A stretch of DNA of 64,000 nt from Bradyrhizobium ottawaense (GTDB taxonomy: Bacteria > Pseudomonadota > Alphaproteobacteria > Rhizobiales > Xanthobacteraceae): assembly GCF_002278135.3 (NCBI RefSeq), contig NZ_CP029425.2, forward strand, positions 3,882,001-3,946,000, written 5' to 3'. Under the pieces are notes generated by a model. It worked only from the letters and a program-made list of their open reading frames with translations. It did not search any database and was not told where the DNA came from. Positions 49,504 through 58,656 of the stretch are shown piece by piece (the stretch's first letter is position 1; every line of letters begins with the position of its first letter). The translations under genes were made by a program, and so were the position numbers.

Positions 49504-50328
49504 CTATTCATCCCGCCATGTCGGCGTGCGCTTCTCGATGAAGGCGCCGATGCCTTCCTCGGCGTCGCGCGCCATCATGTTCTCGGTCATCACCTCTGCG
49601 GCATAGCGATAGGCATCCGCAAGGCTCATCTCGGCCTGGCGATAGAACGCCTCCTTGCCGAGCTTGACGGTGTAGGCCGATTTCAGCGCGACCTGCTCCG
49701 CCAGCGCGATCGCGGCGTCGCGTTCGGTGCCGGCGGGCACCACGCGGTTGATGAGGCCGATCTCGCGGGCGCGCGCGGCCGTAACAGGCTCGCCCGTCAG
49801 CAGCATCTCCATCGCCTGCTTGCGCGGCACGTTGCGCGATAGCGCCACCATCGGGGTCGAGCAGAACAAGCCGATGTCGACGCCAGGCGTTGCGAATTTC
49901 GCGTCCTCCGAGGCGATGGCGAGATCGCAGCTGGCCACGAGCTGGCAGCCGGCCGCGGTCGCGATACCCCGGACGGATGCGACCACAGGTTTTGGCAGGT
50001 GCACGATCGCCTGCATCATCGCGCTGCAGGCGGTCATCATCTCGGCAAAGAAGGCGCGGCCACGATCGGGGTCAGTGCGGCGCGCGGTCAGCTCCTTCAT
50101 GTCGTGGCCGGCGGAGAAGGCGGGACCGTTGGCGGCGATCACGACACCGCGGACGGCCTTGTCGCTGCTGATATCATTGAGCTCGGCATGCAGGCTTGCG
50201 ATCATCGCCGCCGACAGGCTGTTGCGCGCGGCGGGGCGGTTCAGCGTCAGCACGGCGATCGGGCCTACGGTCTCGCGCAGCAGGATCGGCGGTTGCGGGG
50301 AGGGGGCGCGGGCAGCCTGGGCGGACAT
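49504..50328 (-). CDS. Enoyl-CoA hydratase (ECHDC3-like)
   Basis: This is a 274-residue crotonase-fold protein. The oxyanion-hole segments are PAFSAGHDMKEL (about 72-83) and GIATAAGCQLVASCDLAIAS (about 120-139). The usual second catalytic Glu region reads FATPGVDIGLFCSTPMVALS, as in ECHDC3-type proteins, where the canonical Glu is not conserved. It may therefore act on a different acyl-CoA than classic hydratases. It is divergent from the thioesterase gene with an 85-base gap, and both are likely acyl-CoA enzymes. Confidence 0.88.
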   Translation of the reverse strand: MSAQAARAPSPQPPILLRETVGPIAVLTLNRPAARNSLSAAMIASLHAELNDISSDKAVRGVVIAANGPAFSAGHDMKELTARRTDPDRGRAFFAEMMTACSAMMQAIVHLPKPVVASVRGIATAAGCQLVASCDLAIASEDAKFATPGVDIGLFCSTPMVALSRNVPRKQAMEMLLTGEPVTAARAREIGLINRVVPAGTERDAAIALAEQVALKSAYTVKLGKEAFYRQAEMSLADAYRYAAEVMTENMMARDAEEGIGAFIEKRTPTWRDE

Positions 50329-50413
50329 CGAAGCGTTTCCGTTGGATTATTGCATTTGAATGACGCAGATAACTTAATGTAACAGGGCAAGTGAAGCGAG
50401 GGTGGGGAACAGC

Positions 50414-50842
50414 ATGGCGTTAGCGAAAATGAGCGTGGCAGAGGTCGAGCAGTTCCTCCGCCAGGAGTTTCCCCAGGCCTTCAGCGGCGACGACATCACG
50501 ATCGAAAGCGCGGACGGCCAGACCTGCCTTTTGCGCCAGCGCTACAGCGAAAGGATGCTGCGACCGGGCGGAACCGTGTCCGGCCCGACGCTGATGGCGC
50601 TGGCCGATTTCGCGATGTACGTGGTCCTCCTGTCCGCGATCGGGCCGGTCGGGCTCGCCGTCACCACCAATCTCAACATCAACTTCCTGCGCAAGGGCGG
50701 GCCCGGGCAGGACGTGCTGGCGGAGGCGCGGCTGCTCAAGCTCGGCAAGCGGCTGGCGGTCGGGGAGGTGAAACTGTTGTCCGGCAGCTCGCCCGATCCG
50801 ATCGCCCATGTCACCTCGACCTATTCCATTCCAAATGTTTGA
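50414..50842 (+). CDS. PaaI-family hotdog thioesterase
   Basis: The protein has 142 residues from the ATG at 50414; a GTG at 50402 is also in frame. The hotdog fold is shown by RPGGTVSGPTLMALADFAMY, with the active-site helix, and LAVTTNLNINFLRKGGPGQD. It hydrolyses a CoA thioester, perhaps released in the pathway of the divergent hydratase (inference). The gene ends 160 bases before rplM. Confidence 0.87.
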   Translation: MALAKMSVAEVEQFLRQEFPQAFSGDDITIESADGQTCLLRQRYSERMLRPGGTVSGPTLMALADFAMYVVLLSAIGPVGLAVTTNLNINFLRKGGPGQDVLAEARLLKLGKRLAVGEVKLLSGSSPDPIAHVTSTYSIPNV

Positions 50843-50914
50843 GCTTTTTGCAGGTAATATAGCACCATATTTTTAAGTAATTGATGTTGCGGTACTAATT
50901 TCCGCTGCCGGGCA

Positions 50915-50943
50915 TTGACCGTTGCGTGTCTCTTCTCTAGAAA
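50915..50943 (+). promoter_or_regulatory. Sigma-70-type promoter of rplM
   Basis: TTGACC (50915-50920) and TAGAAA (50938-50943) are spaced 17 bases apart, and the rplM start follows 58 bases after the -10 box. This is a good match to a housekeeping promoter for the ribosomal operon. Confidence 0.65.
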
Positions 50944-51000
50944 ACCGCGCAGTCCGGTGCGGTGTTCGCGCCGATGCTCCCCGTCCACGGAAACTCTGAC

Positions 51001-51465
51001 ATGAAAACCTTTTCGGCAAAGCCGGCTGAGGTGACGAAGAAGTGGGTGCTGATCGACGCCAAGGGTCTGGTCGTCGGCCGCCTCGCCACCATCGTCGCCA
51101 TGCGCCTGCGCGGCAAGCACCTCCCGACCTACACCCCGCACGTTGATTGCGGCGACAACGTCATCATCATCAATGCGCAGCATGCGGTCCTCACCGGCCG
51201 CAAGCGCGAGCAGAAGACCTATTACAAGCACACCGGCTATGTCGGTCACGTCAAGGAGCGCACCGCGCGCCAGATCCTCGAGGGCAAGCATCCCGAGCGC
51301 GTGCTCGAGAAGGCCGTCGAGCGCATGATCCCGCGTGGCCCGCTCGGTCGCGTCCAGATGGGCAATCTCCGCGTCTATGGCGGCGCCGATCATCCGCACG
51401 AGGCACAGACGCCCGAGAAGATCGACATCGCCAAGTTGAACCGCAAGAACACGAGGGCCGCATAA
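51001..51465 (+). CDS. rplM: 50S ribosomal protein L13
   Basis: This is a 154-residue protein of normal length. The L13 pattern [20 protein letters not shown] and [20 protein letters not shown] is clear, as is [20 protein letters not shown]. It binds 23S rRNA early in 50S assembly. It is followed by rpsI after one base, the usual operon. The in-frame ATG at 50962 is rejected because the L13 start is conserved at MKTFSAK. Confidence 0.97.
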   Translation: MKTFSAKPAEVTKKWVLIDAKGLVVGRLATIVAMRLRGKHLPTYTPHVDCGDNVIIINAQHAVLTGRKREQKTYYKHTGYVGHVKERTARQILEGKHPERVLEKAVERMIPRGPLGRVQMGNLRVYGGADHPHEAQTPEKIDIAKLNRKNTRAA

Positions 51466-51466
51466 C

Positions 51467-51946
51467 ATGGCCGAATCCATCCAGTCGCTCGACCAGCTCT
51501 CGCAGCTCAAGACGGCGGCGGCGCCCGATGCGCCCAAGCACGAGAAGAAGGTCGACAAGTTCAACCGCGCCTATGCCACCGGCAAGCGCAAGGACGCGGT
51601 CGCCCGCGTGTGGATCAAGCCGGGCGCCGGCAAGGTCACCGTCAATTCGCGCGAGGTCGAGGTCTATTTCGCCCGTCCCGTGCTGCGGATGATGATCGAG
51701 CAGCCATTCTCCGTGGCCGCGCGTTCGGGCCAGTACGACGTGATCTGCACGGTTGCCGGCGGCGGCCTGTCCGGTCAGGCCGGCGCGGTCCGTCACGGCA
51801 TCTCCAAGGCGCTGACCTATTTCGAGCCGGAGCTGCGCTCTGTGCTCAAGAAGGGCGGCTTCCTGACGCGCGACTCCCGCGTGGTCGAGCGCAAGAAGTA
51901 CGGCAAGGCCAAGGCCCGCCGGTCCTTCCAGTTCTCGAAGCGTTAA
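51467..51946 (+). CDS. rpsI: 30S ribosomal protein S9
   Basis: This is a 159-residue protein. The S9 core [40 protein letters not shown] and the terminal [17 protein letters not shown] tail are evident. An alphaproteobacterial N-terminal extension of about 30 residues precedes the core. The tail reaches the P-site tRNA in the 30S subunit. It is one base after rplM and ends with a terminator (51991-52019). Confidence 0.97.
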   Translation: MAESIQSLDQLSQLKTAAAPDAPKHEKKVDKFNRAYATGKRKDAVARVWIKPGAGKVTVNSREVEVYFARPVLRMMIEQPFSVAARSGQYDVICTVAGGGLSGQAGAVRHGISKALTYFEPELRSVLKKGGFLTRDSRVVERKKYGKAKARRSFQFSKR

Positions 51947-51990
51947 TCGCTTCGGTCACATTCGCCGCGAAAGCGGCTTCAATGAGATGC

Positions 51991-52019
51991 AAAAGGGCGC
52001 TGATTTCAGCGCCCTTTTT
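51991..52019 (+). terminator. Rho-independent terminator of rplM-rpsI
   Basis: AAAAGGGCGCTGA-TTTCAGCGCCCTTTTT forms a strong stem with a poly-T tail, about 45 bases after the rpsI stop. Confidence 0.9.
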
Positions 52020-52175
52020 GTTGTTCGTTTGTATGCAAATTGATGGCGTGTTTCCCGAAAACTTGGCCTCCCGCGAAAACCTGAATGGAACTCGCGCGAC
52101 CTAGCGTCGCATTCGGAAGGGCGCGCAAATCGGCTGGGCCGGTCGCGTAACTGCTATGTTCTAGAGGGGGCCGAC

Positions 52176-53396
52176 ATGATGTCGCTCGATAGCATCACGC
52201 TCTATTTGGTCGCCACCATGGTTGCCGCACTGCTCGGCGCCATGATGGTGTTTTTCGGCAGGCAGGAGAACAGCCCTGCACTGAAATGGTGGGGCACCGC
52301 GTATCTGCTCGGTGCCGCCTCCGTCGCGCTGTGGACCGCGGCCGGCGACAGGCTGGGCCCGCATCTTTACCTTGCGCTGAACGCGGTCGGCTTCGTCGCC
52401 TGCGGCATGGTGTGGAATGCGGCGCGGGTCTTCCACGGCCGCAAGCCGAACTGGCCGGGTCTCGTGCTCGGCGCGCTCGCCTGGGTCGCCGCCGTCACGC
52501 TGCTCGACCCCGAGGCATCCATGTTGCGGATGATCATCGGCGCCGGCATCGTCTCGGTTTACGCGGCATTGACCGCCAGCGAGCTCTGGACCGAACGGCG
52601 CAAGAGCCTGCAGCGGCGCTGGCCGGCCTTCGTGATGCCGGTGATGCATGGCTGCGTGTTGATGCTGCCGGTCCTGATCGGCAGCTTCCTGCGTCCGCAC
52701 GATGCCGGCTTCTCCCAGAGCATCTGGGTCAAGGTGTTCGCGGTTGAACTCATCCTCTACGCCGTCGGCACCGTGTTCGTGATCTTCATGCTGGTGTCCG
52801 AGCGCACCGTGACCGCGCACCGCACCGCCGCGTCGACCGATCCCCTGACCGGCATGCTCAACCGGCGCGGCTTCTCGGAAGCCTGCGGCCGCGTGATCGA
52901 GCGCGAGGCCAAGGCCGGACGTCCCGTGACCGTGATGATCTTCGACATCGATCACTTCAAGTCGATCAACGATCGTTTCGGCCACCCCGCCGGCGACGAG
53001 ATGCTGAAACTGTTCTCCACCGTCGTCGTCAGTAATTTGCGCATCACCGACATGTCGGGCCGCATCGGCGGCGAGGAGTTCGCCGCGCTGCTGCCGTGCT
53101 CGCTGGAGGAGGGCGTGCTGGTCGCCGAGCGCGTGCGCGAGGCGTTCGAGACCTCCGGCGTCGTAGTCGACGAAGGCCCGGTCGACACCACCGTCAGCAT
53201 CGGCGTCGCCGGCGGGCCCGCCGGCACCGAGCTCGAGGTGCTGCTGGCATCCGCCGACACTGCGCTCTACCAGGCCAAGCGCGGCGGCCGTAACCGCGTC
53301 GAGGCGGCGGAGGAGCTGCCGCTGTCGCTGGAGAACTGGCGCCGACAGAGCGCCGCGCGGATCAGTGCGCCGCAGCCGCGTCCGGCTACCGCCTGA
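52176..53396 (+). CDS. Membrane diguanylate cyclase (GGDEF)
   Basis: This is a 406-residue protein. Six or seven membrane helices fill residues 5-210, including YLVATMVAALLGAMMVFFGR and FAVELILYAVGTVFVIFMLV. A GGDEF domain follows from about residue 220. The active site is GGEEF in RIGGEEFAALLP, with the substrate region FDIDHFKSINDRFGHPAGDE. An RxxD inhibitory site (RITD) lies five residues before GGEEF, so feedback by c-di-GMP is likely. It makes c-di-GMP, which controls biofilm and motility. The sensor part has no known ligand. Confidence 0.93.
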   Translation: MMSLDSITLYLVATMVAALLGAMMVFFGRQENSPALKWWGTAYLLGAASVALWTAAGDRLGPHLYLALNAVGFVACGMVWNAARVFHGRKPNWPGLVLGALAWVAAVTLLDPEASMLRMIIGAGIVSVYAALTASELWTERRKSLQRRWPAFVMPVMHGCVLMLPVLIGSFLRPHDAGFSQSIWVKVFAVELILYAVGTVFVIFMLVSERTVTAHRTAASTDPLTGMLNRRGFSEACGRVIEREAKAGRPVTVMIFDIDHFKSINDRFGHPAGDEMLKLFSTVVVSNLRITDMSGRIGGEEFAALLPCSLEEGVLVAERVREAFETSGVVVDEGPVDTTVSIGVAGGPAGTELEVLLASADTALYQAKRGGRNRVEAAEELPLSLENWRRQSAARISAPQPRPATA

Positions 53397-53456
53397 GACG
53401 CAAGGCAGCACCCGCGGTAATCCCCTGTTTACCATTCGATCCCTACCATTGCGGTC

Positions 53457-53696
53457 ATGGAATCGATCCGTCGACAGAACCCGCAAGCTGCCCTGATGTC
53501 GCTCGAAGCCGCTGCGGCCTCGGCACGCAGCGGCTTCGCCTGTCTGTTCTCCACTGCGGATGAATACGAGAGCGCGCTGATCACCGAGCGCCGCGCGCAG
53601 GGGCGTTACACGCAAGGCCGCCGCAGCTACTGGCCGCTCGCGCTGTTCATCGGCTGCGCCCTGATCGTGGCGGGCACCGTCCTGCTGCTGATCTGA
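53457..53696 (+). CDS. Small single-pass membrane protein
   Basis: This is a 79-residue protein. A soluble N-terminal part (QAALMSLEAAAASARSGFAC) is followed by a membrane helix near the C-terminus (YWPLALFIGCALIVAGTVLL). The family is unknown. It lies between the diguanylate cyclase and the monooxygenase-type gene, but separate promoters are likely. The codon pattern is that of a real gene. Confidence 0.65.
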   Translation: MESIRRQNPQAALMSLEAAAASARSGFACLFSTADEYESALITERRAQGRYTQGRRSYWPLALFIGCALIVAGTVLLLI

Positions 53697-53797
53697 GAGA
53701 CCTGCATTTTTTGGCCGACCAGGGCGCCGTTTCGGCGCCTTTTTCTTTTTCGCCGGCTGCGCTAGACACGCCCATCGAACAAAAAGGGTGGAAACCG

Positions 53798-54094
53798 ATG
53801 ATCACCGAGATCGCGCAAATCGACGTCAAGCCGGGCAGCGAGAAGGACTTTGAGGCCGCCGTCGCCAAGGCCAGGGCCGCCTTCGGCCGCTCCAAGGGCT
53901 TTCACGGCTTCGAGCTGCACAAATCGATCGAGAAGCCGCAGCGCTACCGGCTGATGGTGAAATGGGCGACGCTGGAAAATCACACCGTCGATTTCCGCGG
54001 CTCGGAAAACTTCACCGAATGGCGGGGCCTCGTTGGCCAGTACTTTGCCTCGCCGCCCGAGGTGGAGCACACCGAGACCGTGCTGACGACCTGA
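53798..54094 (+). CDS. Antibiotic-biosynthesis-monooxygenase (ABM) domain protein
   Basis: The protein has 98 residues from the ATG at 53798; the 53711 start lacks conservation. The ferredoxin-like ABM fold is shown by EIAQIDVKPGSEKDFEAAVA, the HGFELHKSIEKPQRYRLMVK strand and the late FRGSENFTEWRGLVGQYF segment. Many such proteins act as small oxygenases or dimeric stress proteins. Its role here is unknown. A palindromic repeat (54109-54155) lies between it and the convergent permease gene. Confidence 0.82.
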   Translation: MITEIAQIDVKPGSEKDFEAAVAKARAAFGRSKGFHGFELHKSIEKPQRYRLMVKWATLENHTVDFRGSENFTEWRGLVGQYFASPPEVEHTETVLTT

Positions 54095-54108
54095 GGGTTT
54101 ATTTCTGG

Positions 54109-54155
54109 AGCATGATCTTATCGGAAAACCGCTGCGCACTTTTCCGGATCATGCT
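54109..54155. repeat. Dispersed 47-bp palindromic repeat, copy 2 (inverted)
   Basis: This is the inverted copy of 25267-25313 with one mismatch in 47 bases. It fills the gap between two convergent genes and may form a bidirectional terminator hairpin. Confidence 0.85.
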
Positions 54156-55298
54156 CTAGGCCGCTTCTGCCAAAGGCGGCGCCTCATAGGTCTTGAAATG
54201 GTCGATCATGACCTTGGCGATGGCGACCAGCGGCAGTGCCAGCGCCAGGCCCCAGATGCCGAACACGACGCCGAGCACGATCTGGAACGCGAACAGGGTG
54301 GCCGGCGGAATGTCCAGCGCCTGCCGCTGCAGGATCGGTGTCAGCACGTAGCTCTCCATGGCGTGCACGCCCATGAAGAGCAGAAAGGCCGATAGCGCCG
54401 GGATCCAGCCCGAGGCGAGGCTCGCCAGCACCACGACGACGCCGGCGATGATGGCCCCGATGGTCGGGATGAAGGCGAGCAGGCCGGCCTGAATTCCCAG
54501 GATGAACGAGCTGGGGATGCCGATGATGGCAAGCCCGATCCAGGTCACCACGCCGACCGCGAGCATGACGATGATCTGCGCGATCAGCCAGCGCTCCAGA
54601 GTCTCACTGATGCGATCGATGATGAGGGCGACGCGGGTGCGGTGCCTGGCAGGCGCCAGGAATAGCAGACCATCGTGATAGACGGCCGGCTGGGCGGCGA
54701 AGGCGAAGCCCAGGAACAGCACGATGAAGATGTTGCCGACACCGTGGATGGTGCCGAGCAGCAGCTTGAAAGTCTGGCTCACGATCGCCCCGCCACTGGA
54801 GGCCAGCGCGCCGGCGCCGGGCAGGGGACCGCGCGAGGGCGCTGCTGGTGCGGGCGCCGTCTCCGACGGCGCAGTGGCCGAGGCGTCGGTCGCGCCGTTG
54901 CCGAAATCGAAGAAGCTGGTGTCGATGCCGTGGTTGTCCAGGAAGGACTTCACGTTCCCGATCTGCGACTTGATGGTCTTGCTCAGCAGCGAAGCCTGTT
55001 CGGCAATGGTGGCGCCGCCGAGATAGGCGATGCCGGCCAGCATCAGGGCGAGCGCGGTGCAGACGATCGCGAGCCGCACCGGATGCGGCAGGGGCACGCG
55101 GCGGCCGAGCGCGCCTGTCAGCGCGTTGAGGCCGAGACCGAGCAGCATGCCGGTGAAGATCAGCAGCAGGGTGGCGGCGAAATACCAGGTGAAGGCGAGC
55201 AGCGCGGTGAACAGCACGACGCCGATGCCCCCGACCGAGATCGCCCAAGCGAGGTCGCCGCGGGTCCGGGAGCGTTCATCTTTGGACGACATGGTCAC
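54156..55298 (-). CDS. AI-2E/PerM-family membrane transporter
   Basis: This is a 380-residue protein. About eight membrane helices surround a soluble loop near residues 100-170 that is rich in Ala and Pro (APSETAPAPAAPSRGPLPGA). FLGFAFAAQPAVYHDG and IIGIPSSFILGIQAGLLAFI are typical of the AI-2E transporter superfamily. Members export or exchange small molecules; the substrate is not known here. An alternative start 6 bases on (55292) is possible. The gene is convergent with the ABM gene and divergent from the hypothetical at 55434. Confidence 0.88.
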   Translation of the reverse strand: MTMSSKDERSRTRGDLAWAISVGGIGVVLFTALLAFTWYFAATLLLIFTGMLLGLGLNALTGALGRRVPLPHPVRLAIVCTALALMLAGIAYLGGATIAEQASLLSKTIKSQIGNVKSFLDNHGIDTSFFDFGNGATDASATAPSETAPAPAAPSRGPLPGAGALASSGGAIVSQTFKLLLGTIHGVGNIFIVLFLGFAFAAQPAVYHDGLLFLAPARHRTRVALIIDRISETLERWLIAQIIVMLAVGVVTWIGLAIIGIPSSFILGIQAGLLAFIPTIGAIIAGVVVVLASLASGWIPALSAFLLFMGVHAMESYVLTPILQRQALDIPPATLFAFQIVLGVVFGIWGLALALPLVAIAKVMIDHFKTYEAPPLAEAA

Positions 55299-55433
55299 AT
55301 CGGGTCCTTTTCAGCGCAATGCGCGCTGCACTCTCCGGGCAAACGCGCTTCGGATCAAGACCGCGTCAACACGCTGGTTTGACGTCGGCGTGCCGACGGT
55401 GCAGAGCGATGAGGAAAGAGCAATGGGGGCGGT

Positions 55434-56132
55434 TTGAGCTTCATCAGCAAATGGGCCGGTCTGCTCGGGCTTCTCGCCGTGCTCGTGGTCGGCGACCAGA
55501 TCCGGATCAACCGGCCCGGCCACAAATTTCGTCTCACGGTCGAGGTCACGACGCCTGACGGGATCAAGGCCGGATCCGGCGTTCTGGCCGTCGTGCCCGA
55601 CCGCAACTATAACCGTGGCGGCCGCACCACGATGCGCGGGGAGGCGGTGTTCGTCGATCTCGGTCAGAGCAAGAATCTGGTGGCATTGCTGGCGCACCGG
55701 CAGGACGCCAAGCTGGACTTCGACGACATCAACTATGTCGCGCTCCGTGCCTATGGCGCCGCGCGCGGCAACCGCGTCTCGTTCAACGATATCCACCGGC
55801 AGACCGGCGTTGTCCCGGTGCAGGCAGACCTCGTGCCGGTGCTCGTGAGCTTTGGCGATCCCAAGGATCCTAAGACGGCCCGCCTTGTCGCCGGCGACCA
55901 TGCGGAGGCGGTTCTGGGCGAGGGCTATGCGATCCGGGGCATTACTGCCGAGGTCGAGCCCAACGGGTTCTGGCCGATCGATTTCGGTGGGGTGCTCGGA
56001 GAGCCCGTGACGCGCGGCATCGATGCGAAACTGCCCTGGCTGGCCGCCCCGGGCGATCCTGCCGCAACCGCACTGCAGGCCGCCGGGCTGCCCGCCGGGG
56101 GCGAGGCCCGGGAGGCATTTGCGCGAAAATAG
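55434..56132 (+). CDS. Hypothetical signal-anchored protein
   Basis: The protein has 232 residues from a TTG at 55434. A hydrophobic N-terminus (KWAGLLGLLAVLVVGDQI) may be a signal anchor. The rest is beta-rich (HKFRLTVEVTTPDGIKAGSG, then LVALLAHRQDAKLDFDDINY) with no recognised domain. The end is Ala/Pro-rich. It probably lies in the periplasm. The PuuD-like gene begins 92 bases later, so they may share a transcript. Confidence 0.68.
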   Translation: MSFISKWAGLLGLLAVLVVGDQIRINRPGHKFRLTVEVTTPDGIKAGSGVLAVVPDRNYNRGGRTTMRGEAVFVDLGQSKNLVALLAHRQDAKLDFDDINYVALRAYGAARGNRVSFNDIHRQTGVVPVQADLVPVLVSFGDPKDPKTARLVAGDHAEAVLGEGYAIRGITAEVEPNGFWPIDFGGVLGEPVTRGIDAKLPWLAAPGDPAATALQAAGLPAGGEAREAFARK

Positions 56133-56223
56133 CATTGCCGTCCCGCGATCCCTTCTGTTGAATTTGTTCCAGCCCAAGGGCATGTTTGGAGAATCTTCTT
56201 ATCGGAGAGGCGCGGAACGACAG

Positions 56224-56997
56224 ATGAGAAAGCCGGTCGTCGGCGTGATCGGGAATGCCTATCGCGTCGAAAATCGATTTCAGGTCCAGATGGTCGGCGA
56301 GCGCAATTTGCGCGCCGTGGCCGAGGTTTCCGGTGGCCTGCCGATGATGTTCGCGGGCGCGCCTGATATCACCGATATCGGCGCGCTGCTCGACGTGGTC
56401 GACGGCATCGTGCTCACCGGCGCCCGCGCCAACGTCCATCCGACCCGCTTCAATGTCGATCCCTGCGAGCGCCACGAGCCGTACGATATCCATCGCGACG
56501 AGGTGGCGCTGGCGCTTTCGGTCGCCTGCGTCGCCCGCGGTGTGCCGCTGTTCGGCATCTGCCGCGGCCTCCAGGAGATGAACGTCGCCTTCGGCGGCTC
56601 GCTGCATCCCGAGATCCGCGAAATTCCCGGCCGCATGAACCATCGCATGCCCAGGCTCGAGAACGGCGAGATCCACCCCGATCCGACCGTGGTGTTCGCC
56701 GACCGTCACGACGTCGAACTGACGCCGGGCGGGGCGTTCGCAAAACTGCTCGGCTGCGAGAAGATCAGGGTCAATTCGCTGCATGGCCAAGGCATCCTCG
56801 ATCCCGGCAAGCGCGTGCTGGTCGAGGGCGTCGCCGAGGACGGCACCATCGAGGCGATCCGGATCGCGGAAGCCCCGACCTTCGCGCTCGGCGTGCAATG
56901 GCACGCCGAATACGATCCCCAGCGCAATCCGGTCAACCGCAAGCTGTTCGAAGCCTTTGGCGAGGCCCTGGTCGCGCGGCAACGCGCGGCGGCGTAG
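56224..56997 (+). CDS. Gamma-glutamyl-gamma-aminobutyrate hydrolase family (PuuD-like)
   Basis: The protein has 257 residues from the ATG at 56224. The class I glutamine amidotransferase-like fold shows VDGIVLTGARANVHPTRF, the nucleophile in PLFGICRGLQEMNVAFGG (Cys near 120), and the catalytic His-Glu pair in LGVQWHAEYDP. PuuD splits gamma-glutamyl-GABA in putrescine use; related members act on other gamma-glutamyl compounds. The family is clear and the exact substrate is not. A long repeat block follows. Confidence 0.9.
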   Translation: MRKPVVGVIGNAYRVENRFQVQMVGERNLRAVAEVSGGLPMMFAGAPDITDIGALLDVVDGIVLTGARANVHPTRFNVDPCERHEPYDIHRDEVALALSVACVARGVPLFGICRGLQEMNVAFGGSLHPEIREIPGRMNHRMPRLENGEIHPDPTVVFADRHDVELTPGGAFAKLLGCEKIRVNSLHGQGILDPGKRVLVEGVAEDGTIEAIRIAEAPTFALGVQWHAEYDPQRNPVNRKLFEAFGEALVARQRAAA

Positions 56998-57001
56998 GGT
57001 A

Positions 57002-57145
57002 CTCTCGTGTCCCGGACAAGCTGCAACGCGTATGCGTTGCGGCGCAGGGCCGGGACCCAGCGCCGCACCGCGCACCGTTGTGACGTGGGCCCCGGCTCTG
57101 CAGCGCACCGCTAAGGGGCGCTGCGCTGCGTCCGGGGCACGAGAG
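57002..57145. repeat. Palindromic dispersed repeat (CTCTCGTG...CACGAGAG)
   Basis: The ends CTCTCGTGTCCCGGAC and GTCCGGGGCACGAGAG are complementary except for one base. The inside carries GGGCCGGGACCCAGCG and GGGCCCCGGCTCTGCAG. It is a typical long-palindrome intergenic repeat. Confidence 0.8.
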
Positions 57146-57169
57146 GCGGCTGAGGCGCTTTCTCCCACC

Positions 57170-57286
57170 GTCATTGCAAGCGTAGCGACTTGTCCGCCGA
57201 AGCCTTGGCGAAGGCGGAAGCAATCCAGAATCTTTCCGCGGTGGGATTCTGGATTGCTTCGTCGCAAGAGCTCCTCGCAATAACGG
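57170..57286. repeat. Palindromic dispersed repeat, second copy of the 49414 family
   Basis: GTCATTGCAAGCG ... GCAATCCAGAATC faces GATTCTGGATTGC ... CTCGCAATAACGG. It is related to 49414-49498 but has a longer, diverged left arm. Confidence 0.78.
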
Positions 57287-58110
57287 AGCAAGGTGCATCG
57301 TCGGCATCTCCACGCTCTCAGCGCAACTCGCAGACACGCCTTCGCGCTCTCGCGGCGCGTTTCGCCCGAGGCTTGCTGTCGTTCGCGCTCCTTGAAGACC
57401 AAAGGGCGCAGGGAAGGCCGGGCGCCGGCGGCACCCGCAAGTCCGTGCGCGACGAAGATGCACACGGGGTGGACCACAGGTGATGCCGGTCGCCCGGCCT
57501 TCCCTGCGCGGCTGGTTTTAACGGTGTCCTTCGTGCTCTCCTCGGGAGCGATGCACTATTGCCCCCGTCGCCTTGCGGGATGATCGATGCGCGTGCCCGG
57601 TCGGGCCGCCGCATCACCGCAAGCCTTGACGCACAGACCCCGGGCGTCAGGACCACACGACTTCTCCGTCCGCGGACGATCCCGCCGAAATCCCGGAAGG
57701 CTTGCGTGTGCTCGCCCTCTGGCATCGACGAAACCGCTGTGACCGCGCCGTGTCGTATCGCGTGGCCTGAGGACTCACGGTTGCCCGCCCTGTCATCATG
57801 CCGAGCCGCGCCGGCGCTACCGCGTCCACCGCCACCCGGCCCGCATCTCGTGACGATCGCGAAGCGCCCCTTTGGCAGGGGCCGGGATGGGCGAGGGTAT
57901 GCCACAAATCCGAAATTCGGGAAAGCGGAATATTTTTGCGCCAAGGGCTTGACCGGGTGTTTTGCCCGACGCGTCTCGGGGAGTGATCCCCATCGCTGAC
58001 CGAGCGGACCGGAAGGGATTGCGCTATCCCAATGCCGGTAGCTGCTTTATCGGGAAGACTTGTTTGGTGGATTTGGCAGATACAACTAAAGTTCTGCCCC
58101 AAGACGGAGG

Positions 58111-58356
58111 ATGACCTTCATGAGCAGACCTGTGAAGACGGAAAGCGAACTGATCGCCATGGCGAAGGCCGAGTTGAAGGTCCACGCCGATTGTCCCGAT
58201 GGAATGACAATCTCGATCCTCCGAGATGGTACTTCCTGGGAGTTTCGAGCCAGCGCGGACCAGGCCACCTCGGACCGGCCCGGCTACCCTGAATGCGTTG
58301 CCATGCTGGTCCAGATCGGTGATCACCTCTGCAAGCAGTACGACGTGGAAGGGTAG
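58111..58356 (+). CDS. Small hypothetical protein
   Basis: This is an 81-residue protein; the start may be the ATG at 58111 or the one at 58120. The sequence ESELIAMAKAELKVHADCPD, then GMTISILRDGTSWEFRASAD, and VAMLVQIGDHLCKQYDVEG looks like a real alpha/beta domain. The family is unknown. It lies between the repeat block and the TRAP genes. Confidence 0.65.
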   Translation: MTFMSRPVKTESELIAMAKAELKVHADCPDGMTISILRDGTSWEFRASADQATSDRPGYPECVAMLVQIGDHLCKQYDVEG

Positions 58357-58656
58357 GCGCGCCCGCGCTTCGACCATGCCCCGCAGGTCAACCCGTTAAG
58401 CACTGCGACGATGTTTTAGACCCCGCTGCGGCAAACTGTCCAATTTTCCTGTTGACCCGGAATTGGGCGACGGTAATGGTGGCCTCGCTTCACGCGGCGG
58501 GCGAGACCTGAACGTGTCTTGTCTTGCCCAAAACAAGAACGGGCGGAAGCATCAGGAGGGGAACTAGCTCCCGCGCAGAAATGGAAGGCTGCTGCTGCAG
58601 CGCCATGGTCCTGCTCGCCTGGGGGGTAGCACTCAGCGAGCGGGGAAAAGGCATCG
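58357..58656. promoter_or_regulatory. Intergenic region upstream of the TRAP genes
   Basis: There is no convincing gene. An inverted repeat CTTGTCTTGCCCAAAACAAG (58518-58537) may be an operator. A purine-rich GGGGAAAAGG lies just before the DctQ-like start at 58657. Confidence 0.45.

Larger units (their letters stand above)
56998..58110. other. 1.1-kb gene-free region built of dispersed repeats
   Basis: No convincing gene is present. The region contains an inverted repeat at 57002-57145, a second palindromic repeat at 57170-57286, and a longer stretch (about 57290-57990) whose reading frames, such as EDQRAQGRPGAGGTR, resemble the spurious proteins often annotated from a long Bradyrhizobium repeat (from memory). 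The promoter of the small gene at 58111 must lie at the right end. Confidence 0.6.

Noticed and set aside
57293..57999. Several small frames in the repeat block (for example EDQRAQGRPGAGG)
   Set aside because: They look like translations of a dispersed noncoding repeat; no ribosome site and no protein-like composition.
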